Notes: generated by a model from the sequence alone, not told the origin. 64,000 nt of DNA from Paraburkholderia translucens (GCF_020881035.1 NZ_JAJITC010000006.1:186001-250000); one strand, 5' to 3'; shown: positions 1-9,691, counted from the first letter of the stretch. Numbers and translations are program-made.

Positions 1-34
1 CGGCACGGACGTGAGCGAGCCGAGGAGAACTTCG

Positions 35-733
35 ATGCGGCACGCCACCCCGTGTTTTGCTTCGATGCTGCACGCGACGATGGCGGCGATCGCATTCGTT
101 TCGGGCGGCGTTTCGATATCGGCGCAGGCGGCCGGCACGGAAAAGCCGTTCGAATGGCCCGCGTCGTTCGTTGTCCTCGGAGATGGCTATCCGCACCCAG
201 GCGATGCATGCCGGCGGCTCGGCGAGTCGGCTGCGACCGTCAACTATCTCGACCATATGGCGATGCTGGTCGGCTGTCCGGGCTCGACCGACAGCGCCGC
301 CGTGCGCGCGATCGTCATGCACGAGCGGCATGCGCGCGTGGTCGGTGCGGCGGATGGCGTGACGCTGATTTCGATTTCGACGGAAGCTGCTCCGGGCGGC
401 TCGCAGAAAAATCACGCGCCGCAGATACAGTCGCCCATTGGCGCGAGCGGCACGCTGCCCTGCGAGCGCGCTAACGGACAGGACCGAACGATGTGCAAGT
501 TCGGCCTCGTGCATCACAGCGATCGATCGACAACGGTCGTGGTCTACTGGCCCGACGGCGCGACGCGGGCGATCTTCTTCGGCGTCAGCGGTCGGGTGAT
601 CGGCACCGCTGCGTCCGCGAGGGATCGGCCGATGCCCGGCGGCACGATCACCCGCAGGCGCGCCGGCATCAATCTGATTTCAGTTGGCGATGAACGCTAT
701 GAAATCGAGGATTCAGTGTTGTCCGGTAGTTGA
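35..733 (+). CDS. Exported protein of unknown function
   Basis: The reading frame encodes 232 residues from the ATG at 35, chosen because a GAGGAGA ribosome-binding site lies 7 bases upstream. A GTG at 11 is in frame but has no such site. Residues 1 to about 33 look like a signal peptide (hydrophobic MAAIAFVSGGVSISAQAA), so the product is probably periplasmic. The mature part has four cysteines (CRRLGES, VGCPGS, PCERANG, MCKFGL) that could form two disulphides. I recognise no family. It stands alone, 144 bases before the stop of the convergent cyclase gene. The function is unknown. Confidence 0.7.
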   Translation: MRHATPCFASMLHATMAAIAFVSGGVSISAQAAGTEKPFEWPASFVVLGDGYPHPGDACRRLGESAATVNYLDHMAMLVGCPGSTDSAAVRAIVMHERHARVVGAADGVTLISISTEAAPGGSQKNHAPQIQSPIGASGTLPCERANGQDRTMCKFGLVHHSDRSTTVVVYWPDGATRAIFFGVSGRVIGTAASARDRPMPGGTITRRRAGINLISVGDERYEIEDSVLSGS

Positions 734-876
734 GTTGCGTTGAAATCCATCGGCGCATGCCATGCGCGGTTGAACGCCTGATTTGCCGCGCGTCACTTTC
801 GTTTCCATCCATCGCCTCGCTTTACGTCCTCGCCCGGTTCGATGCGGTCGCGCCGCGAAGCTTTGCGAGGTTCGTG

Positions 877-3800
877 TCACCCGCGTCGAGCCGCCAGAGC
901 AACATCGACCGCGCTCAGGTAGTTCCGAAAACCGGCCTCGTGCAGCGCCATTCGCACCCGTTCGAGTTCGCGCAGCAGAGGTTCGCTGGCAGTGTCTTGC
1001 AGGGCAAGCGCAAGCGCGCGGCCACGCGCTGCAAAGAGCTCGGCCCAGGGCAACGGTTCGCGCCGGGTGTAGTTCTCGAGTTCCTTCACGTAATGCAACA
1101 TGCGAGGCGCGTCTCCGGCAGCGAGCATCGCTTCGATGGCGTCGCGGTAAAACCAGAGATGATTGTGGCCGACCGCGCCGAGCCGCAGCAGCGCTTCGCC
1201 TTCGTCCAGCAAGCGCGCGCGCTCGGCGTTTTCATCCATTGCGCGGCTCAGCGCGCCGAGGGTCCTCGGTCCGCAAAACTGCGTGCCTACCTCGCGCGAG
1301 AGCGCAATCGACTCGGAGAGTTTCTTCACCGCTTCGCTTCTGGAGCCGCCGTCGAGCAACAGCCGCCCCTGCATCTCCAGATTTTGTGCCTCGAAGCGGC
1401 GGGCGCCGAGTTGCCTGATGAGCCGCAATTCCTGCTCCAGATGCACGCGAGCCGCCTGCTCGTCGCCCAGTTCCTGGCAGGCGAACACGCCCAGCGTCTC
1501 GCACAGCAATTGCGCGCGTGGCTGCCCGATCAACGCGGCAGCGCGTGCCGCGGCAATCGCGTCCTCGCGCGCCTGCCGTGCTTCGTTGAGGTAGATCCTG
1601 CTGAAGCCCTGCATCGGATGATTCGCAACCTCGATTCGGCCGAACCCGTGCTTGCGGCTGAGCGCCACGCATTCGCTGAAAAGGCGAAAAGCGGTTTGCA
1701 TGCGTCCCTGCGCGTACGCCGCATCCGCCAGGCCGCCGAGCGCGCGAGCTTCCGCCTCCGGCATACCGAGGCGCCGTGCATGGGCAAGACCCCGTTCATG
1801 TTCGGCGCAGCAGGCGTCGATTCTGCCAAGGGGAAAAAGGATGTTGCCGCGCAGGTGGTGAATCCTTGCGAGGTCGGCCACCCGGCCGTCGCGTTCCGCG
1901 ATCGTCTGCGCCGCCGCAAGCAGGGCGAGCGCCTCGTCGAGACCTTCGTTCACCCGCAGGCCTTCCGCGAGCCCGAGCTGGCAATCGCACCGGGCGTCGT
2001 CGTTGGTGGCGGCCGCGAGCGCAGCGCGGTACGTGGCGATCGATCCCGCGATGTCGCCCAGATCGCGCTGGACTTCGCCCTTGGCGCAGCTCAGTGCGTG
2101 GCGGTCCGTGTCGGTCCGCGAGATTTCGAGGCCCCGGTCGGCCAGCCGCAGCGCAGCCTCGAAACGATGGGCGGCACGTTGCGCGCTCGACGCGGCGAGA
2201 TACGCGCCGGGCGCGCGCTCGTCCTCTGCCCGGTCGAGATGCTGCGCGTGCAACGTGGGATCGCTGTGCGCGAACCATTCGGCGGCGCAGCGATGAAGCT
2301 CGCGCCGGCGCGCCCGCAGTAGCGTCGCCCATGCGCTCTCCTGGATCAGCGCGTGGGCGAACAGGAAGTCCTCGCCCTCGGGTAGAACCAGCGCGTTGGC
2401 GAGCAGGCCGTCACAGACATACTCAGGGTCGTCGATGAGCCGGCGCAGCAACGCCAGGTCGAAACGCTGACCGATGACGGCAGCCGCCTGAAACGCCAGG
2501 CGGTCACGCGGCGCCAGCCTGTCCATGCGCGCGAGCACGAGACTTCGGATCGACGCGGGAACGTTGCCGCTGCTGCCTTCCTCGGCATTGCGCAACAGTT
2601 GCTCGAGGAATAGCGGGTTGCCCGCCGCCCGCTCGATACAGGCGAGCGCGACGCGCTGTGTCGCGTCGATGAAATTGCTCGCGAGATTGAGTGCCTCATC
2701 CTTGCGCAGCGGCCCGAGGTCGATCGTGGCGAACGGGGTCGCGCGGCAGCGTGCGCGCCAGGCTGCATCGATCGGATCGCCTTCCACACGCGAAGTCGTC
2801 ACGAGCAAGCCCGTCCCATTGACGATGCCCGACGCGAAAGCCGCAAGATAGCCGAGCGCTTCGCGGTCGGCCCAATGCAGATCTTCGACGACGATCATCG
2901 TCGCCGATTGCCCGCAGGCGTCCTCGGCCAGTCGTGCAGCGACCGCCTGCTTGCCGCGCTGGCGCGCAACGTGATCCATTGCGTCGTATAGCGCTTGCCA
3001 CTCGCCGCCTTTGGGCAGATCGAGGAAATCCCGAAGGAACATCAGCTGCTCGTCGCTGACGACGCCCCGGTCCGCGGCACGCGCGACAGCGGCTTGCCGC
3101 GCGTCGGCCGATGCGCTGGCCGACAGCCCGAGCAGGCTGGCGACGATCGTACGCACCGGGTCCTGCCCCTTGCCGACACCGAAATCGAGCACGAGGCTTT
3201 TATGCAGCGTGAAGCCCTGGGTCTGCGCATAGCGGCGCATTTCCTCGACGAGCCGCGTCTTGCCGATGCCGGCTTCACCTCTTATATGGAGAACATGGCC
3301 GGCGTGCCGAGCCATGCATGCGTGGACGATCCCGTGAAATTGCTCGAGTTCGGCTTCCCGGCCGACGAAGCGGCTCCGGCTCGTCTTCACCGGCTCGCTC
3401 GCGATGGCAACGAGCCGCCAGGACCGGACCGGCGCGTCGATGCCCTTGAAGAACTGCTCGCCGATCGCCTCGCACACAGCGGCATCGTCGAGCAGGCGCG
3501 CCGACTCGTCGGAGATCCAGATCTCGCCGGCGGGTGCGGCGGCCACGAGCCGCGCCGCCAGGTTCACCGGATCGCCGTGCACCGTGTAGTCCTGGGCGTC
3601 GGCGCGGCCAAGCGCGCCCGCGACCACTTCACCGCTCGCCATGCCGATATGTGCCTGCAAAGTCCGCCCGGCCTGCGCGCCAAGTTGCGTGAGCCCGTCC
3701 CGGATATCGAGCGCCGCCCGGGCCGCGCGCAGCGTATCGGTCTCATGGGAGCGCGGCGCGCCGAACAACGCCATCACTGCATCGCCGATGTGTTTGTCGA

Positions 3801-4182
3801 TCGTGCCGCCGTAACCGAGGACGACGCCGTCGACCAGCGCCATGTAGCGGCCGATCAGCGCGCGCAGGTCTTCAGGGTCGAGCGAGCGCGAGAGCGCCGT
3901 GTAGCCGCAGAGATCGGCAAAGAGGATCGTCACCTGCCTGCGCTCGTCCGCAGGCGCGAGGGCTGCGGCGGCCGTCTGCGGCGGCGCCGATGCGCTCTGT
4001 GACGGTTGCGCGGCCGCCGCGGCGGCCAGGATGCGCTTGCGATGGCCAAGCGACTGCACCCCGAGTTCCTTCAGATCGGCATCGCTCAACTGCGCGAGCA
4101 GTGAGACGTCGATGTCGTTCGCCGCGAATGCAGGCGCGTACTGCTCGAGTCCGAGGCGCTGCAGCCATTGCGCGATGTCCAT
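877..4182 (-). CDS. SAM domain / class III adenylate cyclase / AAA ATPase / TPR protein
   Basis: About 1101 residues. An N-terminal SAM domain (1-60, MDIAQWLQRLGLEQY) is followed by a class III nucleotide cyclase domain (about 82-260). The metal-binding aspartates are present (D90 in LFADLCGYT, D134 in KHIGDAVMALFG), as are the purine-selecting pair K130 and D198 (QDYTVHGDPVN) and the catalytic N207/R211. The K/D pair is the adenylate-cyclase type, so I predict ATP to cAMP. A STAND/AAA-like ATPase follows (Walker A GEAGIGKT at 302-309; Walker B in IVVEDLHWAD), then a long alpha-helical TPR-type C-terminus. There are no membrane segments, so it should be cytoplasmic. The start at 4182 is where the SAM domain begins; an ATG at 4197 is also possible, and the frame stays open to 4548 without recognisable domain sequence. 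It is divergent from a transporter carrying a cyclic-nucleotide-binding domain. Confidence 0.9.
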   Translation of the reverse strand: MDIAQWLQRLGLEQYAPAFAANDIDVSLLAQLSDADLKELGVQSLGHRKRILAAAAAAQPSQSASAPPQTAAAALAPADERRQVTILFADLCGYTALSRSLDPEDLRALIGRYMALVDGVVLGYGGTIDKHIGDAVMALFGAPRSHETDTLRAARAALDIRDGLTQLGAQAGRTLQAHIGMASGEVVAGALGRADAQDYTVHGDPVNLAARLVAAAPAGEIWISDESARLLDDAAVCEAIGEQFFKGIDAPVRSWRLVAIASEPVKTSRSRFVGREAELEQFHGIVHACMARHAGHVLHIRGEAGIGKTRLVEEMRRYAQTQGFTLHKSLVLDFGVGKGQDPVRTIVASLLGLSASASADARQAAVARAADRGVVSDEQLMFLRDFLDLPKGGEWQALYDAMDHVARQRGKQAVAARLAEDACGQSATMIVVEDLHWADREALGYLAAFASGIVNGTGLLVTTSRVEGDPIDAAWRARCRATPFATIDLGPLRKDEALNLASNFIDATQRVALACIERAAGNPLFLEQLLRNAEEGSSGNVPASIRSLVLARMDRLAPRDRLAFQAAAVIGQRFDLALLRRLIDDPEYVCDGLLANALVLPEGEDFLFAHALIQESAWATLLRARRRELHRCAAEWFAHSDPTLHAQHLDRAEDERAPGAYLAASSAQRAAHRFEAALRLADRGLEISRTDTDRHALSCAKGEVQRDLGDIAGSIATYRAALAAATNDDARCDCQLGLAEGLRVNEGLDEALALLAAAQTIAERDGRVADLARIHHLRGNILFPLGRIDACCAEHERGLAHARRLGMPEAEARALGGLADAAYAQGRMQTAFRLFSECVALSRKHGFGRIEVANHPMQGFSRIYLNEARQAREDAIAAARAAALIGQPRAQLLCETLGVFACQELGDEQAARVHLEQELRLIRQLGARRFEAQNLEMQGRLLLDGGSRSEAVKKLSESIALSREVGTQFCGPRTLGALSRAMDENAERARLLDEGEALLRLGAVGHNHLWFYRDAIEAMLAAGDAPRMLHYVKELENYTRREPLPWAELFAARGRALALALQDTASEPLLRELERVRMALHEAGFRNYLSAVDVALAARRG

Positions 4183-4450
4183 GTTCGTCGCCTGCATTCG
4201 ATGCCAGCCGGCACAAGCGAGTTTGCCGCACCGGTTTGGCGCTGGCGCGGCCCGATGCGCAAACGTCAGACGAAACTCCGGCGCGCCGCTCGCCGATGCA
4301 ATCGGCTCCAGGCCGGCATTCACTCCGGCCGATGAATACCCAGTGTAGGCCCGCAACTCGCAGCCCGCATGGTGTTTGACAGCCTTTCGAGGCACGACGG
4401 ATACTGGGCGGCGCGTCCCACCGCGCCCTCGCATTCTTCGGGGAATCCAC
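4183..4450. promoter_or_regulatory. Divergent intergenic region between cyclase and SulP genes
   Basis: This 268-base stretch separates the two divergently read genes and must hold both promoters unless the longer in-frame starts are used. I found no convincing -35/-10 pair or CRP-like palindrome by eye. Confidence 0.4.
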
Positions 4451-6673
4451 GTGAAGCCGGGCAAGACCGTCTCCGACCTGCCGCTACGTTCGCGCTTCGC
4501 GGGCCTGCCTGGCGACGTGGCGGCTGGCGCAGTCTCGACGCTCGTCATGCTGTGCTACGCAATGAGCCTCGGCACGATGATCTTCAGCGCCGATCTTGCG
4601 CGCTACGCCATGCTCGGCGTGCCCACCGCGCTCGTCAGCTGCGTCGTCACGGCGCTGGTGATTGCGTTGACGAGCTCGATGCGCTGGAACATCGGCGGTC
4701 CGGACAGCAATGCCGCGGCGTTTCTCGCGGGTGTCGCCGCAGGAGTCGCCAGCAGCGTGCGCGCGGACGGCGGTTCTCCCCAAACCCTCATCCTGACCGT
4801 GCTGATCTCCATCGCGCTCTGTTCGCTCGTCACCGGTGTCATCCTCTACGCGATCGGCTCCTCAAGGCACAGCCGCTCGTTGCAGTTCCTCCCGTATCCG
4901 GTGCTTGGCGGATTCCTCGCCGGAACGGGCTATCTGCTGCTGGCCGGGGCCTTCCGCGTGATGACGGGCGAGGCACTGGACTGGCCCAATCTGGCGTTGC
5001 TCGCGCACGTTCACTGGCTCGCATGGATTCCCGCGCTCGTCGTGGGTGTGATGACCACGATCCTGACACGCGCCTGGCAGCACATCGCCGCGTTGCCGCT
5101 CACTTTGGGTTTCGGGATCGTGCTCTTCTACGTCTTTCTGCACATTGCCGGTCTGTCGATCGCCGACGCCCGCGGAATGGGGCTGCTTCTGCCGCGCGTC
5201 ACGATGCACCTTGCCGGGCTGCCGGAGCTGCACATCGCTGCGCGACTCAGGCAGGGTGGCATCGACTGGCCGGCCGTCGCCGCACACCTTCCGGAGAGCC
5301 TGCTGGTCACGACGGTCTCCGCCGTCACTATCCTGATGAATTCGACGGCGATCGGCGCGGTGACGGGCGAAGAGGTCGATCTCAATCGCGAGATGCGGGC
5401 TGCGGGACTTGCCAATCTCGCGAGCGGGCTGCTGGGTGGAATGGTCGGCTACCAGTCGTTCAATCGTTCGATGCTCAACGTGCGCGTGGGCGCCACGAGC
5501 CGGGTGGCCGGCGTGTTCGCAGCGCTCGCCTGCCTTGTCCTGCTTGGCGCCTCGCCCGATATCGTGGCGCTCTTTCCCGTGCCGGTGCTCGTCGGCCTTC
5601 AGCTCTTCATGGGCCTGCGCCTGATCGTGCATTGGCTCGTGGGCGCGTATGCGAAGTTAAGCTGGTACGAGTACCTGCTCGTGCCTGCCATTCTCGGCAC
5701 CATCGTCGCCTACGGCGTGGTGGTCGGCGTGGCGGTCGGCGTCGTCGCGGCGTGTGTGACGTTCACGCTGCTGTACGGCCGGGTCAGTTGTATTCGAATG
5801 GAATTCGATCTGCGCACACGTACGTCCAACGTGGAGCGCAGCATCGACGAGAGCCAGTCGTTGCGCGAACTCGGCGCGCAGGTTTGCGGTATGTGCCTGC
5901 AAGGATTCCTGTTTTTCGGCACCGCCAATTCGATTCTTCATAGGCTGCGCGGGCGGCTCGCCGCGAGCCATCCGGTGCCGGTCCGATTCGTCGTGCTCGA
6001 TTTCGCGTCGACTCAGGGCATGGACGCGTCTGTGTCGATCAGCTTCGTCAAGCTGAGGCAGCTGTGCGCGGCGAAGAATGCGGACCTGGTGCTCACCGCG
6101 CTGCCGCCGCACTCGCGCGACCTGCTCACGAAGACCGGGACACTCAATCTCCGGATTCATGAATTCGACTCGCTCGATGCCGGTCTGGAGTGGATCGAAG
6201 ACCAGTTGCTCACGGCGAACTCGCGTGCAACAGGCCACAATTACGATTTTCACGCGATGCTCGCGCCGCATTTCACGGCCAGCGCCTTGAGCACGCTGCT
6301 GGCGTGCCTCGAAGTGCATGACCTGCTAGCAGGACAAGTGCTGTTTCTTCGCGGTGAGCAGGCTGACGCGTTGTACTTCATCGAGCACGGACGTGTCCAG
6401 GTTTCGTTGCCGCTCGACGATGGACGCTCGGTCCGGCTGCGCTCGTTCGGCCCGGGGACCGTTGTCGGTGAAATGGCGGTCTACACACAGCAACCGCGCA
6501 GTGCGGACGTGATCGCCGAGACGCCGACGCGGGTCCGCCGCTTGTCGACGACCGCTCTCGTTGGACTCGAACGACAGGACCCGGCGGCGGCGCAACAGTT
6601 TCATCGGTTTCTCGTCAAGATCATCGCCACTCGACTTGCCGTCGTTGACGAGGCGCTGCGTGCGGCGTTGTGA
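4451..6673 (+). CDS. SulP-family anion transporter with STAS and cyclic-nucleotide-binding domains
   Basis: About 740 residues from a GTG at 4451 preceded by GGGGA at six bases. A TTG at 4376 is in frame but would add an unlikely, basic tail. The first about 430 residues form the SulP/SLC26 membrane domain (start LPLRSRFAGLPGDVAAGAVS, with many hydrophobic helices). A STAS domain follows, then a CAP-like cyclic-nucleotide-binding domain over the last about 125 residues. Its phosphate-binding cassette reads GEMAVYTQQPRSADV, keeping the Gly-Glu and the Arg-Ser-Ala that grip the cyclic phosphate (E674, R683). The family imports sulfate, bicarbonate or dicarboxylates across the inner membrane; the substrate cannot be told here. 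The adjacent divergent gene is a predicted adenylate cyclase, which suggests cAMP gating of transport. That link is inference. Confidence 0.9.
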   Translation: MKPGKTVSDLPLRSRFAGLPGDVAAGAVSTLVMLCYAMSLGTMIFSADLARYAMLGVPTALVSCVVTALVIALTSSMRWNIGGPDSNAAAFLAGVAAGVASSVRADGGSPQTLILTVLISIALCSLVTGVILYAIGSSRHSRSLQFLPYPVLGGFLAGTGYLLLAGAFRVMTGEALDWPNLALLAHVHWLAWIPALVVGVMTTILTRAWQHIAALPLTLGFGIVLFYVFLHIAGLSIADARGMGLLLPRVTMHLAGLPELHIAARLRQGGIDWPAVAAHLPESLLVTTVSAVTILMNSTAIGAVTGEEVDLNREMRAAGLANLASGLLGGMVGYQSFNRSMLNVRVGATSRVAGVFAALACLVLLGASPDIVALFPVPVLVGLQLFMGLRLIVHWLVGAYAKLSWYEYLLVPAILGTIVAYGVVVGVAVGVVAACVTFTLLYGRVSCIRMEFDLRTRTSNVERSIDESQSLRELGAQVCGMCLQGFLFFGTANSILHRLRGRLAASHPVPVRFVVLDFASTQGMDASVSISFVKLRQLCAAKNADLVLTALPPHSRDLLTKTGTLNLRIHEFDSLDAGLEWIEDQLLTANSRATGHNYDFHAMLAPHFTASALSTLLACLEVHDLLAGQVLFLRGEQADALYFIEHGRVQVSLPLDDGRSVRLRSFGPGTVVGEMAVYTQQPRSADVIAETPTRVRRLSTTALVGLERQDPAAAQQFHRFLVKIIATRLAVVDEALRAAL

Positions 6674-7323
6674 GTAGTTTGCGTATCGTGACCGCATTCC
6701 GCATGCTCCTCCGCATACCGAAAATCGAGTTGGATCGCGATCAGAACTGACGCCACGCAAAGCATGATGATCAATAGGCTCGAACGATTTTTGATGGCAT
6801 AGACGATCGGATCGTCGTGCATCTCATCGTGGAACCATCACGCCTTCCAAAAAGCCGAAATAAAATGCGATCAGTTCCGGGAATCGTCGATCGCCGGCAG
6901 TACAGAAATAGAGATCACGCCCGCATAAGCGCTCCTTTCAGGAAGTCGACCAGGCACGCGTTGTATGGCAGCAGGAACACATCCATTGCGACGCGGGCGG
7001 CTATCTGCGCTTTGGGATACCCGTTGCCGCGCAGCAGCCATGCGACGCAGTACAACTTCCCCCGAATGGAAAGGTTATCAACGTTTGATAACGAAAGGAC
7101 CTTCTGCGAGAACAGCTTTCCAATTTTGCCGCCGCCTGGAATAACTAATCATGCAGGGGACTTTTTCCAGGTTCGAAGTGCAATACGCGTGGCACGAGGC
7201 CTACCGCGATGAAAAGTGGCCGCGTATTATTGAAGCCAGCATAGTCGTTGTAACTTCGGGCCTAAAAAATGACGGCTTAAAACGGAGTGATATTGGCCGA
7301 TATCGCGGAACACGAATCCCACT
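6674..7323. other. Intergenic stretch with a possible gene remnant
   Basis: This 650-base region marks the change from GC-rich flanking DNA to the lower-GC glycan locus. The only coding-like signal is the minus-strand open frame at 6915-7148, listed separately. A minus-strand frame starting at 6822 contains one hydrophobic stretch but runs into the SulP gene and has no ribosome-binding site. No promoter or terminator was convincing. Confidence 0.4.
6915..7148 (-). pseudogene. Possible truncated gene remnant, unknown family
   Basis: An open frame of 77 codons before its TGA has codon use typical of the genome (mostly G or C in third positions over its second half) but no ATG or GTG after the upstream in-frame stop. 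Only a TTG about 50 codons from the end could start it. The end of the translation reads AARVAMDVFLLPYNACLVDF, which looks like real protein. I do not recognise it. The lack of a start suggests the 5' part was lost when the neighbouring glycan locus was inserted or rearranged. Confidence 0.35.
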
Positions 7324-8934
7324 ATGTCTACGACGATCAAATTCACTACACAGCGCATGAACTGGACCCAGTTGGGCGACCAGGTCGTCGTCTTTGTGTT
7401 CGCGTCGTCACTATATGGTGCGATCCTGTATAACTTCGGCATCCGTAGCGGGGTGGTGGCAGGGATATCCGCATTTGCCATCGTTTTGGCCGTAGTCATA
7501 TATGGCTATATTTCCCACGCTCAACGTCTCACCACGATCGTCTCGATCTTATTGATTGCTGTCGTGCTGATTTGCTTTGGTTATCTGCGGGAATTCAGCT
7601 ACGACGGCTTGAATTACCACGTCGCGACACCTCTGCGGCTCGACCACAGTCTGAACGGCGATCTCAGTTCGCACGAACTTGGCGGTGCGTTCTGGGCGGC
7701 GCACTATCCAAAGGCATTCGAATATTTTGCATACACGACCACGGTTCTGACTTCGCATTTCAACAGTGGAAAGTCATTTACGCTCCTGCTCAGTGTTCCG
7801 GCATGCCTTGCTCTAATGCGATTGCTCCAGTCAGCCGGGATATCTGCCCGAGCCGCGCTGGTCGCGTCGGCTACGTGTATCTACAATCCCGTGGCGCTCG
7901 GTCAATTGACTACTTTTTATGTCGACGCGGGTCATTACTACTGCTGGACTATCTTTTCTGTCAATTTGCTATTTGCGCTCAAGGGCAGGCCATACTCCGC
8001 AGTTCAACTTTGCATCGCGCTCGTGCTTCTGATCGGGTCGAAGCTGACAGGGCCAATTTTCGCAGCCATCTCGATTCTGGTGTTTTTCGTTGCCACATTC
8101 ATCAGCGGAGAAAAAAGAAACTTTTTTCGGAATCACAAGGGACTGATCGGACAATTGACGATCTCGACCTTCGTGGCCGCCGCCGTCATCGGCTATTCGC
8201 CATACGTCGAAAACTTTATCGCTGGCAAGCACATTCTCTACCCAATCCTCGGAAAAGATCGGATCGATCTGGTGGCAGAAAAAACGTACCCGCATTTCTT
8301 TGGCATGACGCCGCTGCACAGGCTTTTCCTATCATACTTCTCGGTGCCGATGAACTGCAGCTCATGCACCATGGAACCTGTTTTCATGCCGTCACTCGCG
8401 CATCTGCGCGATGCGTTCATTGCACTGCATACGGCTGACACACGTTTTGCCGGGTTTGGTCCATTCTTTGGAGCTATGCTTATTGCAAGTCTGGCTTCGT
8501 TCTTCTGGAGAAAGAAAGGCGCCGATGCAGTTGTAAATATATTTCTGCTCGCAACGCTGGTAATCGTTGTGTCGCATCCGCAATCGTGGTGGGCTCGCTA
8601 CGTCCCGATGTTTTATGTAGTTCCATTTCTGGTCGTCGCTGGTTTCTCCACGAATCGGAGACTATTTCACGTAGTCGTTGCTTTTGGCATCGCGAACTCG
8701 GTCCTCGCCGCGGCCAGCGTGATGGGTTATCTCGTCCTGAAGGAGGCTCACTACGAAGAGGCCGTGGCTTCAGTACGCACGACGTGCAAGCAAGATCCGA
8801 TTGTGCTGTCACCTTCCAAGATGAATTGGGAGGCAGATCTGCGCGACGACCATCTCGTCATCGCGGCGGAAGGCACCCCGGCAAACGCCGGGTGTCCCGT
8901 GGATTTCGACCAGATGATGGTGATGAAGAAGTAG
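7324..8934 (+). CDS. Multipass membrane protein, probable GT-C-type glycosyltransferase
   Basis: 536 residues with about ten or more hydrophobic segments across nearly the whole length. The first large loop after the second or third helix carries YDGLNYHVATPL (aspartate at residue 94), the kind of acidic loop motif seen in lipid-phosphate-sugar-using GT-C transferases of the ArnT/PMT type. I infer that it adds a sugar from a polyprenyl-phosphate donor on the periplasmic face of the inner membrane, fitting the glycan genes downstream. There is no strong ribosome-binding site for the ATG at 7324; an ATG at 7357 is an alternative. It could instead be an uncharacterised membrane protein of glycan loci. 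Confidence 0.55.
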   Translation: MSTTIKFTTQRMNWTQLGDQVVVFVFASSLYGAILYNFGIRSGVVAGISAFAIVLAVVIYGYISHAQRLTTIVSILLIAVVLICFGYLREFSYDGLNYHVATPLRLDHSLNGDLSSHELGGAFWAAHYPKAFEYFAYTTTVLTSHFNSGKSFTLLLSVPACLALMRLLQSAGISARAALVASATCIYNPVALGQLTTFYVDAGHYYCWTIFSVNLLFALKGRPYSAVQLCIALVLLIGSKLTGPIFAAISILVFFVATFISGEKRNFFRNHKGLIGQLTISTFVAAAVIGYSPYVENFIAGKHILYPILGKDRIDLVAEKTYPHFFGMTPLHRLFLSYFSVPMNCSSCTMEPVFMPSLAHLRDAFIALHTADTRFAGFGPFFGAMLIASLASFFWRKKGADAVVNIFLLATLVIVVSHPQSWWARYVPMFYVVPFLVVAGFSTNRRLFHVVVAFGIANSVLAAASVMGYLVLKEAHYEEAVASVRTTCKQDPIVLSPSKMNWEADLRDDHLVIAAEGTPANAGCPVDFDQMMVMKK

Positions 8935-9003
8935 CCAATTCCTGCGTTCGCCCTCACCCACGTATTTCCGTGACGCTCACGCATCAACGGTCGATATGCG
9001 CGA

Positions 9004-9471
9004 TCAGATGTCGCGCGTGCGCGGGATGACAACCGCCTGGCCGTGCAGTTTGCCGTCCGCGTCGAGAAGCTGCCACAGTGTGGCTTCCTCGATCATGAAG
9101 CGCTGACCTGACTTGGTGACACGCACCCCCTTGTAGCCCGTCTCGTAGCCCAGCCGCCGTACGCGTGCCAGGAATTGCTGTCGCTCCTCGCGATTCGGGG
9201 CTTCGGCCGAGAGCCGCGACGGCAGTCGGGTGATTTCATCCCAGTCGTATCCAAAGCGGCGCTGCGCGGCCTTGTTGCCGTAAATGAAGAGCGGGTCGGG
9301 ATCGGTGTTGTGCGCGAGTACCGCGAACGGCGCATGCTCATAGAGCCATTCGGTAGCTTCGTCCACAGCCAAGGTCTGCGGCACCAGGGGCCGACCAAGC
9401 AGCCTGGCATAGCTGTCGGCAAGGAGTTGATAGAAAGCGGGATTGCTGTGAAGTGGAATCATCTCAGACAT
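9004..9471 (-). CDS. MEKHLA-domain (PAS-like) protein
   Basis: About 155 residues. Almost the whole protein matches the MEKHLA domain, a PAS-related fold: LYEHAPFAVLAHNTDPDPLF, then GNKAAQRRFGYDWDE, LPSRLSAE and a C-terminal ATLWQLLDADGKLHGQAVVI strand. Such proteins are small cytoplasmic, ligand- or cofactor-binding proteins of unsettled function. I set the start at the ATG at 9471 (MSEMIPLHSNPAF); a GTG at 9513 is in frame but adds unrelated residues. It is the only minus-strand gene within the glycan locus and seems not to belong to that pathway. Confidence 0.8.
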   Translation of the reverse strand: MSEMIPLHSNPAFYQLLADSYARLLGRPLVPQTLAVDEATEWLYEHAPFAVLAHNTDPDPLFIYGNKAAQRRFGYDWDEITRLPSRLSAEAPNREERQQFLARVRRLGYETGYKGVRVTKSGQRFMIEEATLWQLLDADGKLHGQAVVIPRTRDI

Positions 9472-9691
9472 TCGATGGAGATGTGGGCCTAAGCAAAGAG
9501 TGAAGGCGCTCACGATACAGCATTCGCAACCAAAGTTGCCTCTTCTGTCGCATGCCAGTCGCCCGGGGCGCTACGCCTGTTCGCGGGCAGACATCATACG
9601 TGACGCGCTGCGGAATACGGCTCGACTTCATCTTGGCTTGTACTAAGATGGATCCGTATGTTTCCCTCTGGTCTCGGCAATGGAGTCACCT

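Noticed and set aside
730-2322. A 530-codon open frame on the plus strand opposite the cyclase gene.
   Set aside because: It has no domain character and lies antisense to a protein with clear TPR/ATPase features; GC-rich DNA leaves such frames open by chance.
6601-6822. A 73-codon minus-strand frame with one hydrophobic stretch.
   Set aside because: It runs 73 bases into the 3' end of the SulP gene, has no ribosome-binding site and turns to shadow-like sequence in its second half.
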